From assembly GCF_000231055.2 (NCBI RefSeq), contig NZ_CM001466.1:41003-105002 (forward strand): 64,000 bases of DNA, read 5' to 3'. The translations under genes and the position numbers were made by a program. Each line of letters begins with the position of its first letter. Position 1 is the first letter of the stretch. The DNA comes from Saccharomonospora azurea NA-128 (GTDB taxonomy: Bacteria; Actinomycetota; Actinomycetes; Mycobacteriales; Pseudonocardiaceae). A model generated the notes under the pieces. The model was not told the DNA's origin, did not search any database, and worked only from the letters and a program-made list of their open reading frames with translations. Shown piece by piece: positions 47,842 to 59,007 of the stretch.

Positions 47842-48648
47842 TCAGGTGAGCTTCGTCGTGCGGGTCGCGAGGGCGGTGGCCGCGACGGCCCACGCGGCGA
47901 GGACCGCCACGGGAGGCCAGGCGAGGACGCCGTCGGCGAAGGCCGACTGCAGTCCGTCGGCCAGGGCGCCCGACGGCAGGTAGGGCACCACGGCGGCCAG
48001 CGGCCCGGGCAGATTGTCGGGGCCGATCACGATGCCGCCCGCGAGCAGCAGCACGAACCACACGATGTTGGCCAGCGCGAGGACGGCCTCGGCCCGCAAC
48101 GCGCCACCGAGGAGCACACCGAGCGCGCCGAACGCGACCGTTCCGGTCACGAGCAGCAGCAGGGCGCCCGCGAGTCCGGAACCGGTGGGCGACCAGCCGA
48201 GCGCCAGCGCGGTGCCACCGAGCACCACGACCTGCACGGCCACGACGACCAACGCCGCGACGAGCTTGCCCAGCACGAGCAGCCAGCGCGGCAGCGCGGT
48301 CGCGGCGAGGCGCTTCAGCACCCCGTAGCGGCGGTCGAAGCCCAGCGCGATGGCCTGCCCGGTGAACGCCGAGGACATCACGGCGAGCGCGAGGATGCGC
48401 GGTGCCACCCAGTCGACCCGCTGGGTGACGTCGTCGGGGACGGGCACGACGTCCAGGACACTCATGCCCACGAGCAGCGCCAGCGGGATCAGCAGTGTGA
48501 GCAGGATCTGCTCGCCGTGGCGCAGGGTGAGGCCGATCTCCGTGCGGGCGTGCGTGAACAGCATCGTGGGAATGCGGCCGCGGCCCGGCGCCGGGGTGAA
48601 GGTGCCGGGTTCGAAGCGCGGTCGGCCTGTGGCTCGCGTGGTGCTCAC
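47842..48648 (-). CDS. ABC-2 type transporter permease
   Basis: A 268-residue membrane protein with six hydrophobic segments, starting after a soluble N-terminus (TEIGLTLRHGEQILLTLLIP). It is the channel of a drug/lipid-type exporter with the ATPase at 48645-49571, whose stop overlaps its start. The pair lies between mptB and ctaA in mycobacteria too (Rv1457c/1458c). The substrate is unknown. Confidence 0.9.
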   Translation of the reverse strand: MSTTRATGRPRFEPGTFTPAPGRGRIPTMLFTHARTEIGLTLRHGEQILLTLLIPLALLVGMSVLDVVPVPDDVTQRVDWVAPRILALAVMSSAFTGQAIALGFDRRYGVLKRLAATALPRWLLVLGKLVAALVVVAVQVVVLGGTALALGWSPTGSGLAGALLLLVTGTVAFGALGVLLGGALRAEAVLALANIVWFVLLLAGGIVIGPDNLPGPLAAVVPYLPSGALADGLQSAFADGVLAWPPVAVLAAWAVAATALATRTTKLT

Positions 48649-49571
48649 GCCCGTAGCTCCCGTCCGGTGAGTTCGAGGAAGACTTCCTCCAGGTCACGCT
48701 TGCCGACGTGCAGTTCCTCGGCGAGTACGCCCTGCTGGGCGCACCACGACGTGACGGTGGAGATCACCTGGGGGTCGACGGGGCCGCACACGCGGTACGA
48801 CCCCGGGGAGGATTCCTTGACGAGGTAGCCCTCGGGCAGCGCCGCGGCGAGCAGGTCGGTGTCGAGGTCGGGGCGGGCTTTGAAGCGCAGTTGTGCGTCG
48901 TCGGCGTGCTCGGAGGTGAGGGTGGTGGGGGAGCCGGAGGCGATGACCCGCCCGCCGTCGACGATCACGACGGTGTCGGCCAACGTCTCGGCCTCCTCCA
49001 TGAAGTGGGTGGTGAGCAACACGCTCACGCCGTCGTCGCGCAGGGCGGCGAGCAGATCCCACACCAGGCGGCGGGCCTGCGGGTCCATGCCGGCGGTGGG
49101 CTCGTCCAGGAAGACCAGCTCGGGGCGTCCCACGAGCGCGCACGCCAGCGAGAGGCGCTGCTGCTGACCGCCGGAGAGGCGTTTGAACGGAGTGCGCAGC
49201 ACCGTGCCGAGCCCGAGCACGTCGAGGAGCCAGTCGGGGTCCAACGGACTAGCCGCGCACGAGGCCACCAGGCGCACCATGTCCGCGGCGCGCACTCCCG
49301 GATAGGCACCGCCGCCCTGGGGCATGACGCCGATACGGGGGCGCAGGGCCGCACCGTCGCGCGCGGGATCCAGTCCCAGTACCCGGACGGTGCCCTCGTC
49401 GGGACGCAGGAAGCCCTCGCAGATCTCGACCGTGGTCGTCTTCCCCGCTCCGTTGGGGCCGAGCAGGGCGAGGACGGTGGCTCGGGGCATCGTCAGGTCA
49501 AGGCCGGACACGGCCGTGACGGGACCGAACCGCTTCACCAGTCCAGTGATGTCGACGGCCGTTTCGTTCAC
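48645..49571 (-). CDS. ABC transporter ATP-binding protein, exporter (DrrA/ABC-2) type
   Basis: Powers the adjacent ABC-2 permease. The 308-residue protein has Walker A LLGPNGAGKTTTVE, signature RLSGGQQQRLSLACALVG, Walker B ELVFLDEPTAGMD and the H-loop in TTHFMEEAE. The C-terminal extension of about 80 residues is common in DrrA-like proteins. I chose GTG 49571 because TACCCT on the minus strand ends 8 bases upstream; a TTG at 49580 would start inside that promoter spacing. Confidence 0.93.
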   Translation of the reverse strand: MNETAVDITGLVKRFGPVTAVSGLDLTMPRATVLALLGPNGAGKTTTVEICEGFLRPDEGTVRVLGLDPARDGAALRPRIGVMPQGGGAYPGVRAADMVRLVASCAASPLDPDWLLDVLGLGTVLRTPFKRLSGGQQQRLSLACALVGRPELVFLDEPTAGMDPQARRLVWDLLAALRDDGVSVLLTTHFMEEAETLADTVVIVDGGRVIASGSPTTLTSEHADDAQLRFKARPDLDTDLLAAALPEGYLVKESSPGSYRVCGPVDPQVISTVTSWCAQQGVLAEELHVGKRDLEEVFLELTGRELRA

Positions 49572-49579
49572 GACTGACA

Positions 49580-49585
49580 AGGGTA
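49580..49585 (-). promoter_or_regulatory. -10 element (TACCCT) for leaderless ABC ATPase gene
   Basis: TACCCT on the minus strand, 8 bases before GTG 49571. It is identical to the hexamer before mptB. Confidence 0.5.
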
Positions 49586-49596
49586 GAGCGAGTCGT

Positions 49597-51228
49597 TCAG
49601 GACTCGGCCGTCGGGCGACCGCCGGTGTGAGGGACGTCCGGTCTGCCGGGGCGGCGCAGCAGCATCGGCGAGCGCCGCCACGCGATCAGCACCATGAGCG
49701 CGACGACGATCACCGCGGCGACGAACGCCTGATGGAGCAGATACGAACGGTTGTCGAACGGGCTCCCCGTGGGCGGGATCAGCAGGGCGAGCGCGGCACT
49801 CACCACGGTCGCGGCGTTGCGGAAGCGCGACGTCCCCGCCGCGGCCGCGAGCGGGACCACGGCCCACAGCAGCCACCACGGTTGCATCGACACGTGCAGC
49901 ATCATGAAGGCGCCGAGCGAGACACCGAGGCCGATGATCGGCCGGTAACGCCAGTGGAAGCTGTCCCAGAGGAACTTCAACGTCACCGCGCCCGCCACGC
50001 CGTAGCCCAGCAGGCCGAGGATCGCGATCACGGAGCCGGTGTGGTTGCCGAGGCCGAGCACGATGCCGAGCACACCGCCGAGCTGGCCCAGTTCGGCGAC
50101 GGGGGACAGCCAGCTCCACACCTTCGACGGCGTTTCCAGGGCGCCGACCCACCCGAGCCCGAGGCCGGTGCCGAAGCTGACGGCCAGCGTGACCGCCACG
50201 AAGACGGCGAGCATGAGCGCGGCCGCGGCGGCGAGGTCGGTGAGTCTCCCACGCGCGCGGCGCGCGATCATGACGCCGAAGAACCCGAGCGCCACGATCG
50301 CATGGATCTTCACCATCGCCGCGAGGGAGATCACCGCCGCGCCGAGCACGATGAAGGTGAACTCGCCGCGGACCCACGGTGGCGGCGGTTCTCCCTTGAC
50401 GCGGACGGCGAGGCGTCGCATGCCGAGTTCGAGACCCGCGAGCATGAGCCCGATGCCGAGTGCCTCGTTGTGCGCTCCCGCCACCAGGTGGAACAGCACG
50501 AGCGGGTTCGCCGCGCCCAGCCACAGCGCGGTGCCGGGGGCGACGCCGTAGCGGCGCGCCAGCCGGGGCAGCGCCCACACGATGAGGCCGAACCCGACGA
50601 GCGCCACGAGGCGTTGCAGCAGGACGCCGACGGCGACGTTCGTGCCCGCGACCCCGGTCAGCCAGCTCCCGATCTCGAGGAACACCGGCCCGTACGGCGC
50701 GGGGGTGTCGCGCCACATGTTCGACACGCCCGCCGTGAACGGATCGGCGACCCCGAGCGCCTCGGCGGGGCCGAGGGCGTAGGGGTCGAAGCCGCGCCGC
50801 ACGATCTCGCTCTGCGCGAGGTAGCTGTAGACGTCGCGGGAGAACAGCGGCGGGATGGCCAGCAGCGGCAACGTCCAGGTGACGAGCGTGCGCGACACCT
50901 GGCCCTGGCTCGCGACCCGGTCGCGCCCGGGTCTGGCGAAGCGCCCCAGCCACAGCCAGGCGATGACCATCATTCCCATGCCGGTGAACGCGATCGCGAC
51001 CGACACGGTGGGGATGCGCGTGAACAGCCGGAGGACGGGGATCTCCAGCACCGGGTTGAGGATCGGCGCCGCGCCCGAGCCGAGAGAACCGAACGCCAGC
51101 AGCAGCGCTCCGATGATGCCGAAGCGACGCGTCACCGACAGCGCCCGGGTCTCGTCGGCGTCGAGCGGGTCCGTCAGTCCCGGATCCACCGGTGATCGCG
51201 TCATGAGCCCGCCCTTGCCCGAATTCAC
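49597..51228 (-). CDS. mptB: polyprenol-phosphomannose-dependent alpha-1,6-mannosyltransferase (MptB-like)
   Basis: GT-C membrane glycosyltransferase that extends the mannan core of lipomannan using polyprenol-phosphate mannose. It has 543 residues with about 13 helices. The acidic motif after the first helices lies in PPLFSRDVYSYLAQSEI, followed by GFDPYALGPAEALG and DTPAPYGPVFLEIG. GTG 51228 is 6 bases after TACCCT, implying a leaderless mRNA. An ATG at 51204 is the alternative. The position next to sufR equals Rv1459c. Confidence 0.9.
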   Translation of the reverse strand: MNSGKGGLMTRSPVDPGLTDPLDADETRALSVTRRFGIIGALLLAFGSLGSGAAPILNPVLEIPVLRLFTRIPTVSVAIAFTGMGMMVIAWLWLGRFARPGRDRVASQGQVSRTLVTWTLPLLAIPPLFSRDVYSYLAQSEIVRRGFDPYALGPAEALGVADPFTAGVSNMWRDTPAPYGPVFLEIGSWLTGVAGTNVAVGVLLQRLVALVGFGLIVWALPRLARRYGVAPGTALWLGAANPLVLFHLVAGAHNEALGIGLMLAGLELGMRRLAVRVKGEPPPPWVRGEFTFIVLGAAVISLAAMVKIHAIVALGFFGVMIARRARGRLTDLAAAAALMLAVFVAVTLAVSFGTGLGLGWVGALETPSKVWSWLSPVAELGQLGGVLGIVLGLGNHTGSVIAILGLLGYGVAGAVTLKFLWDSFHWRYRPIIGLGVSLGAFMMLHVSMQPWWLLWAVVPLAAAAGTSRFRNAATVVSAALALLIPPTGSPFDNRSYLLHQAFVAAVIVVALMVLIAWRRSPMLLRRPGRPDVPHTGGRPTAES

Positions 51229-51234
51229 GGGGTG

Positions 51235-51240
51235 AGGGTA
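51235..51240 (-). promoter_or_regulatory. -10 element (TACCCT) for leaderless mptB
   Basis: On the minus strand TACCCT is followed by CACCCC and the GTG start at 51228. The divergent sufR start lies about 100 bases away. Confidence 0.55.
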
Positions 51241-51313
51241 TCGACTCCTCTCTCCACGTGAGTCCGGTCACTCGCCTAAGGGGCCGCCTTTGCCCCGTCC
51301 ACTGAAATACGAC

Positions 51314-51328
51314 ACACTTATGTTGTGA
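51314..51328 (+). promoter_or_regulatory. SufR operator-like inverted repeat over the sufR start
   Basis: ACACT-TATGT-TGTGA is an inverted repeat of the form ACACT-N5-TGTGA, which I recall as the reported mycobacterial SufR site. It covers the GTG start codon (51325) and the probable -10 region (CACACT at 51313-51318). SufR binding here would block transcription of the whole suf operon. Confidence 0.6.
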
Positions 51329-52161
51329 AAAAGCAGGGCGAGCTCGACCAGCAGGACGGCGGCGTGCAGCCGTCTCCTGTGTCCGAGCACCCTGCGCACG
51401 GCGCGGTCGAAGGCCGGACCCGCAACGAGGTCGCGAGGCTCCTGCTGGAGCAGGGGCCGTTGTCGGCCGCGGCCGTCGCCGAGCAGTTGGGCATCAGTGC
51501 CACCGCGGTGCGCAGACATCTCGACGCGCTGGTGGCCGACGACGAGGCGCAGGCGCGTCAGGCTCCCCGTCGGGGCCGTCGTGGTCGAGGCAGGCCCGCG
51601 AAGCTGTTCCTGCTCACCGAGCAGGGTAGGGCCCGGTTCGGTCACGCGTACGACGACCTCGCCGTCTCGGCGATCCGGTTTCTGGCCGAGCACGCCGGGG
51701 AACAGGCCGTCAAGGCGTTCGCGGAACGCCGGGTGTCGGCCCTCGTGGGCCCGTACCGCGAGGCCGTGACCCGGCACGCCGACGCCGAGTCGAGGGCCGA
51801 GGCCCTTGCCGGTGCCCTCACCAGGGAGGGTTACGCTGCGTCGACCCGCAAGGTGGCCACACCGGGTTCGGCCGCAGCCACGCACGGTGCGCAGCTGTGC
51901 CAGCACCACTGCCCGGTCGCGCACGTCGCAGCTGAGTTCCCGCAGCTGTGCGAGGCGGAGACCGAGGCGTTCGCCGAGCTGCTCGGTACGCATGTGCAGC
52001 GGCTCGCGACGATCGCACGCGGTGACGCCGCGTGCACCACACACGTACCCGCCGATCCGGTGGGTAGTGAAGGGAGACGTCGACATCCGCCCCCCTCGGC
52101 CGAGGAGGCCGAGCACCAGGACATCGACAGTGCAACTCCGAACGGAGGGACTACCGCATGA
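51325..52161 (+). CDS. sufR: Fe-S-sensing repressor SufR
   Basis: Represses the suf operon when it carries a cluster and releases it when the cluster is lost. The 278-residue protein has a winged helix-turn-helix ([20 protein letters not shown], about 46-65). The C-terminal cysteines fit cluster binding: C192, C196 and C209, with C237 as an additional one. The N-terminal 30 residues and the Pro/Glu-rich C-tail are variable. GTG 51325 lies inside its own operator. The stop overlaps the sufB ATG. Confidence 0.94.
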   Translation: MKKQGELDQQDGGVQPSPVSEHPAHGAVEGRTRNEVARLLLEQGPLSAAAVAEQLGISATAVRRHLDALVADDEAQARQAPRRGRRGRGRPAKLFLLTEQGRARFGHAYDDLAVSAIRFLAEHAGEQAVKAFAERRVSALVGPYREAVTRHADAESRAEALAGALTREGYAASTRKVATPGSAAATHGAQLCQHHCPVAHVAAEFPQLCEAETEAFAELLGTHVQRLATIARGDAACTTHVPADPVGSEGRRRHPPPSAEEAEHQDIDSATPNGGTTA

Positions 52162-53606
52162 CTGCCGCTGCCGAGCAGCGCAATCCCACCACCGAACCGC
52201 TGAGCCAGGAAGAGACCATCGAGTCCCTGGGCAACTATCAGTTCGGTTGGGCCGACCCGGACACGGCGGGCGCGAGCGCTCGCCGGGGACTGAACGAAGA
52301 CGTCGTCAAGGACATCTCCGCGAAGAAGTCCGAGCCGGAGTGGATGCGCGAGACGCGCCTGAAGGCGCTCAAACTGTTCGAGCGCAAGCCGATGCCGAAC
52401 TGGGGCGCCGACCTGTCGGGGATCGACTTCGACAACATCAAGTACTTCGTGCGCTCCACGGAGAAGCAGGCCACGAGCTGGGACGAGCTGCCGGAAGACA
52501 TCAAGAACACCTACGACAAGCTCGGCATCCCCGAGGCGGAGAAGCAGCGCCTCATCGCCGGTGTCGCCGCTCAGTACGAGTCCGAGGTCGTCTATCACCA
52601 GATCCGTGAGGACCTGGAGAAGCAGGGTGTCATCTTCCTCGACACCGACACCGGTCTCAAGGAGCACCCGGAGCTGTTCAAGGAGTACTTCGGCTCCGTG
52701 ATCCCCGCGGGTGACAACAAGTTCTCCGCGCTGAACACGGCCGTCTGGTCCGGTGGCTCGTTCATCTACGTCCCGCCGGGTGTGCACGTCGACATCCCGC
52801 TGCAGGCCTACTTCCGGATCAACACCGAGAACATGGGCCAGTTCGAGCGGACGCTGATCATCGTCGACGAGGGCGCGTACGTGCACTACGTCGAGGGCTG
52901 CACGGCTCCGATCTACCAGTCGGACTCGCTGCACTCGGCCGTGGTGGAGATCATCGTGAAGAAGGGCGGCCGGTGCCGCTACACGACGATCCAGAACTGG
53001 TCGAACAACGTCTACAACCTCGTCACCAAGCGCACCAAGTGCGAAGAGGGCGCGACGATGGAGTGGATCGACGGCAACATCGGCTCCAAGGTGACGATGA
53101 AGTACCCGTCGGTCTTCCTCATGGGTGAGCACGCCAAGGGCGAGGTCCTGTCGGTCGCGTTCGCGGGCGAGGGCCAGCACCAGGACGCGGGCGCCAAGAT
53201 GGAGCACCTCGCGCCGAACACCTCCTCGACGATCGTGTCGAAGTCGGTGGCGCGCGGCGGCGGCCGGACCTCCTACCGAGGCCTGGTGAGGGTCGCGAAG
53301 CGGGCCCACAACTCGAAGTCGAACGTCGAGTGTGACGCCCTGCTCGTGGACACCATCTCGCGGTCGGACACGTATCCGTACGTCGACATCCGCAACGACA
53401 ACGTGTCGATGGGCCACGAGGCCACGGTGTCCAAGGTCAGCGAGGACCAGCTGTTCTACCTGATGTCGCGTGGTCTCAGCGAGGAAGAGGCCATGGCCAT
53501 GGTGGTGCGCGGGTTCGTCGAGCCGATCGCGCGCGAGCTGCCGATGGAGTACGCCCTGGAGCTCAACCGCCTGATCGAACTGCAGATGGAAGGAAGCGTC
53601 GGCTGA
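52158..53606 (+). CDS. sufB: Fe-S cluster assembly scaffold protein SufB
   Basis: Scaffold subunit of the SufBCD complex on which clusters are built. The 482-residue protein has the family stretches [40 protein letters not shown] and [20 protein letters not shown]. No intein is present, unlike some mycobacterial SufB proteins. The ATG overlaps the sufR stop (ATGA). Confidence 0.97.
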   Translation: MTAAAEQRNPTTEPLSQEETIESLGNYQFGWADPDTAGASARRGLNEDVVKDISAKKSEPEWMRETRLKALKLFERKPMPNWGADLSGIDFDNIKYFVRSTEKQATSWDELPEDIKNTYDKLGIPEAEKQRLIAGVAAQYESEVVYHQIREDLEKQGVIFLDTDTGLKEHPELFKEYFGSVIPAGDNKFSALNTAVWSGGSFIYVPPGVHVDIPLQAYFRINTENMGQFERTLIIVDEGAYVHYVEGCTAPIYQSDSLHSAVVEIIVKKGGRCRYTTIQNWSNNVYNLVTKRTKCEEGATMEWIDGNIGSKVTMKYPSVFLMGEHAKGEVLSVAFAGEGQHQDAGAKMEHLAPNTSSTIVSKSVARGGGRTSYRGLVRVAKRAHNSKSNVECDALLVDTISRSDTYPYVDIRNDNVSMGHEATVSKVSEDQLFYLMSRGLSEEEAMAMVVRGFVEPIARELPMEYALELNRLIELQMEGSVG

Positions 53607-53607
53607 G

Positions 53608-54780
53608 ATGACAGTGGCCGAGAACAACGCCGGTGCCACGGCCGCGGCGGCGGAAGCCGTGGTGCCGGCTTTGTCCCGCGGAGAGCGGTTCACCTCGTAC
53701 GACGTCGCGGCGTTCGAGGTCCCGAGCGGGCGCGAGGAGAACTGGCGATTCACACCGCTGAAGCGGCTGCGGGGCCTGCACGACGGCTCCGCCGCCACCG
53801 GCGAGGTGAAGGTGGACGCCGACGTCGCCGCCGAGGTCAAGGTCGAGACGGTCGCGCGCGACGACGCGCGGCTGGGTGAAGCGGGTGTGCCGAGCGACCG
53901 GATCGCGGCGCAGGCGTACTCGTCGTTCGAGTCCGCGACCGTCGTGACGGTGCCTCGGGAGACCAAGGCGAGCAAGCCCAGCGTCGTCCGCATCACGGGC
54001 CCCGGCGAGGGCCTCACCGCCTACGGGCACGTGCAGGTGCGCGCCGAGCAGTTCGCCGAGGCCGCGATCGTGCTCGACCACGTGGGTTCGGGTACCTACG
54101 CCGACAACGTCGAGTTCGTCCTCGGCGACGGTGCTCAACTCACCGTGGTCAGTGTGCAGGACTGGGCCGACGACGCCGTGCACGTCTCCGAGCAGCACTT
54201 GCGTCTCGGCCGGGATGCCAAGCTCAAGCACATCGTGGTGACGCTCGGCGGCGACGCGGTGCGGGTCAGCCCCACCGCGACGTTCGCGGAGCCGGGCGGT
54301 GACGTCGAGATGCTGGGCCTGTACTTCGCCGACGCGGGCCAGCACCAGGAGCACCGCCTGTTCGTCGACCACGCCGTCCCGCACTGCAGCTCCGACGTGC
54401 TCTACAAGGGCGCGTTGCAGGGCAAGGACGCGCACGCGGTCTGGATCGGTGACGTGCTCATCCGCGCTGCCGCGGAGGGCACCGAGACGTTCGAGCTCAA
54501 CCGCAACCTGGTGCTGACCGAGGGGGCCCGGGCCGACTCGGTGCCGAACCTCGAGATCGAGACCGGCGAGATCGCCAAGGCCGGACACGCCAGCACCACC
54601 GGAAGGTTCGACGACGAGCAGTTGTTCTACCTGCAGTCGCGGGGCATCCCGGAGGAAGAGGCGCGCCGGCTGGTGGTGCGCGGGTTCTTCCACGAGGTCC
54701 TGATGAAGATCGACCTGCCGGAGGTCCGGGAGCGGCTGGAGGCCGCGATCGAGGACGAGCTCCGCGCGATCGGAATCTGA
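53608..54780 (+). CDS. sufD: Fe-S cluster assembly protein SufD
   Basis: SufB paralogue that completes the scaffold complex, 390 residues. GREENWRFTPLKRL near the N-terminus and the beta-helix core (LGLYFADAGQHQEHRLFVDH, SSDVLYKGALQGKDA) are typical. ESRGIPEEEARRLVVRGFF-type sequence near the C-terminus is shared with SufB. It starts one base after the sufB stop. Confidence 0.96.
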   Translation: MTVAENNAGATAAAAEAVVPALSRGERFTSYDVAAFEVPSGREENWRFTPLKRLRGLHDGSAATGEVKVDADVAAEVKVETVARDDARLGEAGVPSDRIAAQAYSSFESATVVTVPRETKASKPSVVRITGPGEGLTAYGHVQVRAEQFAEAAIVLDHVGSGTYADNVEFVLGDGAQLTVVSVQDWADDAVHVSEQHLRLGRDAKLKHIVVTLGGDAVRVSPTATFAEPGGDVEMLGLYFADAGQHQEHRLFVDHAVPHCSSDVLYKGALQGKDAHAVWIGDVLIRAAAEGTETFELNRNLVLTEGARADSVPNLEIETGEIAKAGHASTTGRFDDEQLFYLQSRGIPEEEARRLVVRGFFHEVLMKIDLPEVRERLEAAIEDELRAIGI

Positions 54781-54826
54781 AGCGTCCCGAGCATTTTTTC
54801 GCCACTGACGAGAGAAACGAAGAGGC

Positions 54827-56917
<2,091 letters not shown>

Positions 56918-56918
<1 letters not shown>

Positions 56919-57370
56919 TGGATCTCGAATCCATGTACCAGGAGATCATCCTGGACCACTACAAGAACCCGCACGCGCGCGGACTGAGGGAGCCGTACGA
57001 CGCCGAGTCGTTCCAGGTGAACCCCACCTGCGGCGACGAGGTGACCCTGCGGGTGCGACTCGACGGCGACCTGGTGGCCGACGTGTCGTACGAAGGGCAG
57101 GGGTGCTCGATCAGTCAGGCGTCCACGTCGGTGCTGACCGACCTCGTCATCGGGCATCCGCTCGACGAGGCGCTCGCGAAGCTGGAGGCGTTCACCGAGC
57201 TCATGCAGAGCCGCGGTGAGGTCGAGCCCGACGAGGACGTGCTGGAGGACGGCGTCGCGTTCGTCGGCGTCGCGAAGTACCCCGCGCGTGTGAAGTGCGC
57301 CTTGCTCGGCTGGATGGCTTTCAAGGACGCTGTGGGTAGGACGTCGACCAGTGAGGTGACAGCACGATGA
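56918..57370 (+). CDS. sufU: Fe-S assembly sulfur-transfer protein SufU
   Basis: Zinc-dependent sulfurtransferase that accepts persulfide from SufS. The 150-residue protein begins MDLESMYQEIILDHYKNPHA and has the three expected cysteines in NPTCGDEVTLRVR, YEGQGCSISQASTS and ARVKCALLGWMAF. The ATG overlaps the sufS stop, and its stop overlaps the next gene. Confidence 0.96.
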
Positions 57371-57771
57371 GCGAGACCGAGACGGCCGACCCCCGCGAGG
57401 GGCGCACCGCGGCGGACCTGCCGGAGCAGACCCAGCCCGGTCCCGGCGGTGACGTGGCCAAGATCGAGGACGTCGAGGAAGCCATGCGCGACGTCGTGGA
57501 CCCCGAGCTGGGGATCAACGTCGTCGACCTGGGCCTCGTCTACGACATCCGCGTGGACGAGGAGAACACGGCCACCATCGACATGACGCTGACGTCGGCG
57601 GCGTGCCCGCTGACCGACGTCATCGAGGACCAGACGGCGTCGGTGCTCGTCGGGTCGTCTCCCGTGGTGAAGGACTACCGGATCAACTGGGTCTGGATGC
57701 CGCCGTGGGGTCCCGAGAAGATCACCGAGGAAGGCCGTGAGCAGCTGAGGGCGCTGGGCTTCACCGTCTGA
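57367..57771 (+). CDS. sufT: SufT/MIP18-type metal-sulfur cluster assembly factor
   Basis: A DUF59/MIP18-family protein, 134 residues, that helps Fe-S cluster maturation and delivery. The core has AMRDVVDPELGINVVDLGLV and the conserved cysteine in LTSAACPLTDVIEDQ; the C-terminal PPWGPEKITEEGREQL is typical. The first 30 residues are acidic and probably disordered. The ATG overlaps the sufU stop. It is the last gene of the suf operon, followed by a long hairpin. Confidence 0.94.
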   Translation: MSETETADPREGRTAADLPEQTQPGPGGDVAKIEDVEEAMRDVVDPELGINVVDLGLVYDIRVDEENTATIDMTLTSAACPLTDVIEDQTASVLVGSSPVVKDYRINWVWMPPWGPEKITEEGREQLRALGFTV

Positions 57772-57803
57772 GCCGTCCCGGAACTGCACACACACGTCCC
57801 TGG

Positions 57804-57851
57804 AGCGCGGACACGCCGGTGGGGTGAACCCCCTGTCGGCGTGTCCGCGCT
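57804..57851 (+). terminator. 15-bp hairpin after the suf operon
   Basis: AGCGCGGACACGCCG (57804-57818) pairs with CGGCGTGTCCGCGCT (57837-57851). An inner GGGG/CCCC helix sits in the loop. Its right arm is the first part of the 21-bp repeat array, so the repeat family contributes to the likely terminator between sufT and the convergent hydrolase. Confidence 0.65.
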
Positions 57852-57903
57852 TTGCGTACGGATGTTCGACACTCCCGTACGGGTGTTCGCACTTCCCGTA
57901 CTG
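57841..57903 (+). repeat. 21-bp tandem repeat, three units (family copy B)
   Basis: Units lie at 57841-57861, 57862-57882 and 57883-57903. Each starts RTGTYCG and ends near GTACGG. Period and sequence match the array at 47768-47830 read on the other strand. It occupies the gap between the two converging stop codons. Confidence 0.85.
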
Positions 57904-57906
57904 CGG

Positions 57907-59007
57907 TTACGGGCAGCGGCTCAGACAGGCGTGCAGTGCGTCGAGGAGCCGGTTGGCGCGGTCGTCCGTGTCCTCGGGCCGCAGCTCGGCCGGCAGGAAC
58001 GAGAAACCGACCTCCGCCTCCGGCCACGCACCGTGCCGCCCTCCACCCGCGCCCGAATGTCCGTAGGCGACTTCGGCGGGACCGTACGTGCCGATCGGGT
58101 CGGGCAGCTCGAAGCCGAGCCCGAAGTGCACCGGCCGATCGTTGATGACGTCGCGTCCCTCGGCCCACGTCCGGGTGGCCCGGTCCAGCGCGGACCGGGG
58201 GACGAGCGAACCCGCGGCGAGCAGGTCGTAGAACGTGGCCATGGCCCGCGCCGACCCCACTCCGCTTCCGGCCGCGAGCTCCGCGCGCCGATACGCCGCC
58301 GAGTTGATCACCTCGTCCGAACCGAGCAGCGCCCCGTACATGCGGTTCACGATTGCGCGACGCTCCTCGTCCTGCAGGAACGTGCTGATGCGGTAGTCGG
58401 GTGACCGCACCAGGCGCGCGACGCGGGGATCGACCTCGGGCGGCGTACCGAGGTGGAGATCGAGCCCGTGGGGGCGGGCGAAGTCCGCGCGGAGGTGGTC
58501 GGCGACCGAACGGCCGGTGGCGTGGCGGACGAGTGCGTCGACGAGGTAGCCGTACGTGAGCGCGTGGTAGGCGACCTTGCTGCCCGGTGTCCACAGTGGT
58601 TCCTGCTTGGCGAGGAGGCGTTCCGCCGCCAGGACGTCGAGGAAGTCGTGGTCACCGTCGACATAGGGCAGTCCCGCGGTATGGGACAAGACGTGTGAGA
58701 CGAGAACGTCGTCGGAGGCGAACTCCGGCCAGTACGTCCTCACAGGAGCATCGGGGTCCAGTTCGGACGCCCGTGTCGCCACCGCCGCGGTGAGTCCCTT
58801 GGTGCCGGAAAACAGGACGCAGACCGTGTCCGACGACCACGGTCGCCCGGAGTCGGGGTCGGCGAGCCCGCCCCAGAGGTCGACCACCGTCTCGCCGCGC
58901 CGCACGACCGCGAACGCGGCTCCGGCCCGGCTGTCGGCGACGATGTCGTCGAACACCTCCCGGACTTCCTCGAACCCGCGACGGACCGTTCCCTGCGTGT
59001 GGCTCAT
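57907..59007 (-). CDS. beta-lactamase-fold serine hydrolase (class C / esterase family)
   Basis: A 366-residue enzyme of the beta-lactamase/transpeptidase-like superfamily (EstB or D-aminopeptidase-like). The nucleophile motif S-x-x-K is in VLFSGTKGLTAAV, the Y-x-x element is YHALTYGYLVDALV, and AYGHSGAGGG supplies the H/K-S-G-like box. No signal peptide is evident, so it is probably cytoplasmic. Its ATG overlaps the stop of the peptide-ABC ATPase (ATGA), so it may act on the imported substrate. Confidence 0.88.
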   Translation of the reverse strand: MSHTQGTVRRGFEEVREVFDDIVADSRAGAAFAVVRRGETVVDLWGGLADPDSGRPWSSDTVCVLFSGTKGLTAAVATRASELDPDAPVRTYWPEFASDDVLVSHVLSHTAGLPYVDGDHDFLDVLAAERLLAKQEPLWTPGSKVAYHALTYGYLVDALVRHATGRSVADHLRADFARPHGLDLHLGTPPEVDPRVARLVRSPDYRISTFLQDEERRAIVNRMYGALLGSDEVINSAAYRRAELAAGSGVGSARAMATFYDLLAAGSLVPRSALDRATRTWAEGRDVINDRPVHFGLGFELPDPIGTYGPAEVAYGHSGAGGGRHGAWPEAEVGFSFLPAELRPEDTDDRANRLLDALHACLSRCP

